Part shown: in pieces, positions 46,695-48,050 of the stretch
How the letters are laid out: every line of letters begins with the position of its first letter
How positions within the stretch are numbered: position 1 is the stretch's first letter
NCBI GenBank assembly: GCA_947476045.1
Contig: CANJNZ010000029.1
Location: 1-48,050, forward strand
Origin: Chthoniobacteraceae bacterium
Lineage (GTDB): Bacteria; Verrucomicrobiota; Verrucomicrobiia; Chthoniobacterales; Chthoniobacteraceae
Length of the DNA: 48,050 nt
Reading direction: 5' to 3'
Notes under the pieces: generated by a model
The model's input: only the letters and a program-made list of their open reading frames with translations
Databases searched by the model: none
Told to the model about the DNA's origin: nothing
Program-made: the position numbers and the translations under genes

Positions 46695-47888
46695 TTACGG
46701 GAAGACCACTTTGTAGATGCCGGTGCTGCCGCCAACGAAGGTCGCTTTGTAGAGCAGGTCGCCGGTGCTTTGGCTGAAGTTCCGGCTCTGGCCACCCACA
46801 CCTGCAGCAGGCATGGCGAGGAAGCTCAGTGCCGTTATCACCTTGCCATCCAGCGTGTCGCCTTTGCGCACGATCAGTTGCAGCGCGCCGGCCGTGTCCA
46901 CCGCCCAGATGCCGATGTTGTTGGACGGGATAACTCCGCCGGGGCCGGGCAATGCCACGGTTCCGCTATTCAGATTCGCCAGCATCACCACGCCGCCCTG
47001 ATCCGGCAGCACTGTAGAGGTGAACGTGGAGAACGTCGCCCCAGCAGGGCAGCCGGGGGCTTGTGCTCCTCTGCGCGCCACCAGGTGCAACGTGCCGCCC
47101 GTGTTACTCCAGATGCCGATGTTGTTGGCGGTGAGCGCAGGCAGGCTCGTCACTCCGCCCACGCCCGTTTTGAGCGTGCCATTGAAGGCGATTTCCTCGT
47201 TGGCGTTATACAAAGGGTCGCTCATCGCGCTGAAGACGGCGCTGGTGGTGCCCACTGCGGTGTCGCCCACGCGGATGATGAGTTGGCGGGTGCCCGTGCT
47301 GTCATCTGCCCAGATGCCCTTGGTCTTGCCCATCAATGCGGTTGTCGCGGCGGTGCTGGTGCCGGTCACCGTGGCATAGAATGCCGTGTGGCCATTCCCA
47401 TTCATCGCGGGGTTGCCAAAGGTCACAAACTTCGCGTTGGTCAGCCCTGCGGCTGCGTCGTCTTTTATAGCTACGATGTTGTCACCGTTCGTCACTTTGC
47501 GGATCGTGTGGTTTTGTGTATCCGCCACATAGATATTTCCGCTGTTGTCCACGGCCACGCCAGCGGGCTGCTTAAACTGCGCCAGATTGCCAGTGCCATT
47601 CACGCTGCCATAGACTCCGGGGGTGCCAGCTAGGGTAGTCACCACGCCAGCGGGCGTCACTTTACGGATCGTGAAGTTAGAGCTGTCTGCCACATAGAGG
47701 TTTCCTGTGCTGTCCAGCGTCACACCTTGGGTATCGCTAAATACCGCCGCGCTGCCAGTGCCATCGGCGTATCCATAGACACCGGGGGTGCCGGCCAGAG
47801 TAGTCACCTCACCAGCGGGCGTCACTTTACGGATCGTGAAGTTAGAGCTGTCTGCCACATAGAGATTTCCTGTGCTGTCCACTGCCAA
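46695..47888 (-). CDS. NHL-repeat protein, 5'-incomplete
   Basis: At least 397 aa. The N-terminal part holds three NHL/beta-propeller repeats of about 55 residues with the consensus GVAVDSTGNLYVADSSNFTIRKVTPAG and VTTLAGTPGVYG (seen here in pieces). The remaining 270 residues repeat a pattern around IGIWAxDxxGxxxLIVRxGDT (three to four copies), as in proteins that describe themselves only by 'choice-of-anchor' style repeats. The nominal start is TTG 47888, in the middle of an NHL repeat (NEPRGLAVD precedes it). The frame is open to the window edge at 48050, but the sequence beyond about 47,905 does not look like NHL or a signal peptide. The gene is therefore either truncated or continues outside. 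Function unknown; probably exported. Confidence 0.65.
   Translation of the reverse strand: MAVDSTGNLYVADSSNFTIRKVTPAGEVTTLAGTPGVYGYADGTGSAAVFSDTQGVTLDSTGNLYVADSSNFTIRKVTPAGVVTTLAGTPGVYGSVNGTGNLAQFKQPAGVAVDNSGNIYVADTQNHTIRKVTNGDNIVAIKDDAAAGLTNAKFVTFGNPAMNGNGHTAFYATVTGTSTAATTALMGKTKGIWADDSTGTRQLIIRVGDTAVGTTSAVFSAMSDPLYNANEEIAFNGTLKTGVGGVTSLPALTANNIGIWSNTGGTLHLVARRGAQAPGCPAGATFSTFTSTVLPDQGGVVMLANLNSGTVALPGPGGVIPSNNIGIWAVDTAGALQLIVRKGDTLDGKVITALSFLAMPAAGVGGQSRNFSQSTGDLLYKATFVGGSTGIYKVVFP
47630..47885 (-). repeat. two near-identical NHL repeat units at DNA level
   Basis: A stretch of about 75 bp (from the TAGTCACC region to the TTTCCTGTGCTGTCCA region) occurs twice, 165 bp apart (55 codons), with only a few differences. 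Such identity points to recent unit duplication in the propeller. Confidence 0.8.
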
Positions 47889-48050
47889 GCCTCTGGGCTC
47901 GTTAACCCAAGTTCCGCAGTTCGCAGTCCGCGGGAAAAAACTTTTCTCTGACGGGCTTCGTCCGTGCGTGGGCGGCGTCTCTGTTGGTCTGCGGGTTTGG
48001 GCGTTGTAGTGAAGAAGACCCCATTGCGGAACGCGGCGCGTTGGTGGGAT

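Noticed and set aside
47630-47885. CRISPR-like spacing of the near-identical repeats
   Set aside because: The repeats are in frame and encode NHL propeller units; units of 165 bp are not CRISPR-like. No CRISPR array was seen anywhere in the window.

Overview
The window looks like a chromosomal segment of a Gram-negative, moderately GC-rich bacterium, most probably a member of the Verrucomicrobiota (Chthoniobacter-like). This is inferred from the gene mix: an MsbA-type exporter, an acnA-type aconitase, a VapC-like PIN module with small 'IAEKLxxLDAMRERA' proteins, a CotH-like secreted protein and a giant RTX/Ig-like surface protein. The assignment is an inference, because no rRNA gene is present.

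Positions 1-22,300 hold mostly ordinary core genes. On the + strand are rapA (RNA polymerase recycling ATPase) and a three-gene 2-oxoacid dehydrogenase operon (E1 alpha, E1 beta, lipoyl-E2). Next come a cysteine desulfurase/SprT-like pair (-), a small lipoprotein (+), serine acetyltransferase (-), and a stand-alone rplL with its own promoter, structured leader and strong terminator. They are followed by a translationally coupled acnA/M50-TPR pair (-), tRNA-Ser(CGA), and a long minus-strand cluster (MsbA-like exporter, pgi, glnD, spermidine-synthase-like methyltransferase). A PIN toxin/antitoxin pair and a decayed second antitoxin close this part.

Positions 22,500-42,521 are taken up by one enormous + strand coding region (about 6,670 codons if joined). 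It is split into two ORFs by what looks like a single-base frameshift near 32,100. Its architecture is as follows: a headless Calx-beta-like start, PPC-like modules, at least 15 copies of an unrecognised module with a G-[DE]-x-W-x-[LI] signature, a beta-solenoid region, a large RTX block rich in LGDNG motifs, ten tandem Ig/PKD-like domains of about 94 residues, a second RTX block, and a solenoid C-terminus. The ORF begins inside a dispersed repeat, in the middle of a domain and without a signal peptide, so its 5' end appears to be lost.

Positions 42,537-48,050 hold a CotH-like secreted protein (-), a GntP-type gluconate permease broken by one frameshift (-), a divergent medium-chain dehydrogenase that has lost its structural-zinc cysteines (+), and a 5'-incomplete NHL-repeat protein (-) with its own terminator.

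A modular dispersed repeat, whose 66-bp core is nearly identical in all copies, occurs three times in the same orientation (about 21.2, 22.35 and 46.45 kb). Two of its copies bracket the whole 24-kb accessory block. The most interesting features are the giant mosaic protein with its new module family and the repeat family at the block's edges.
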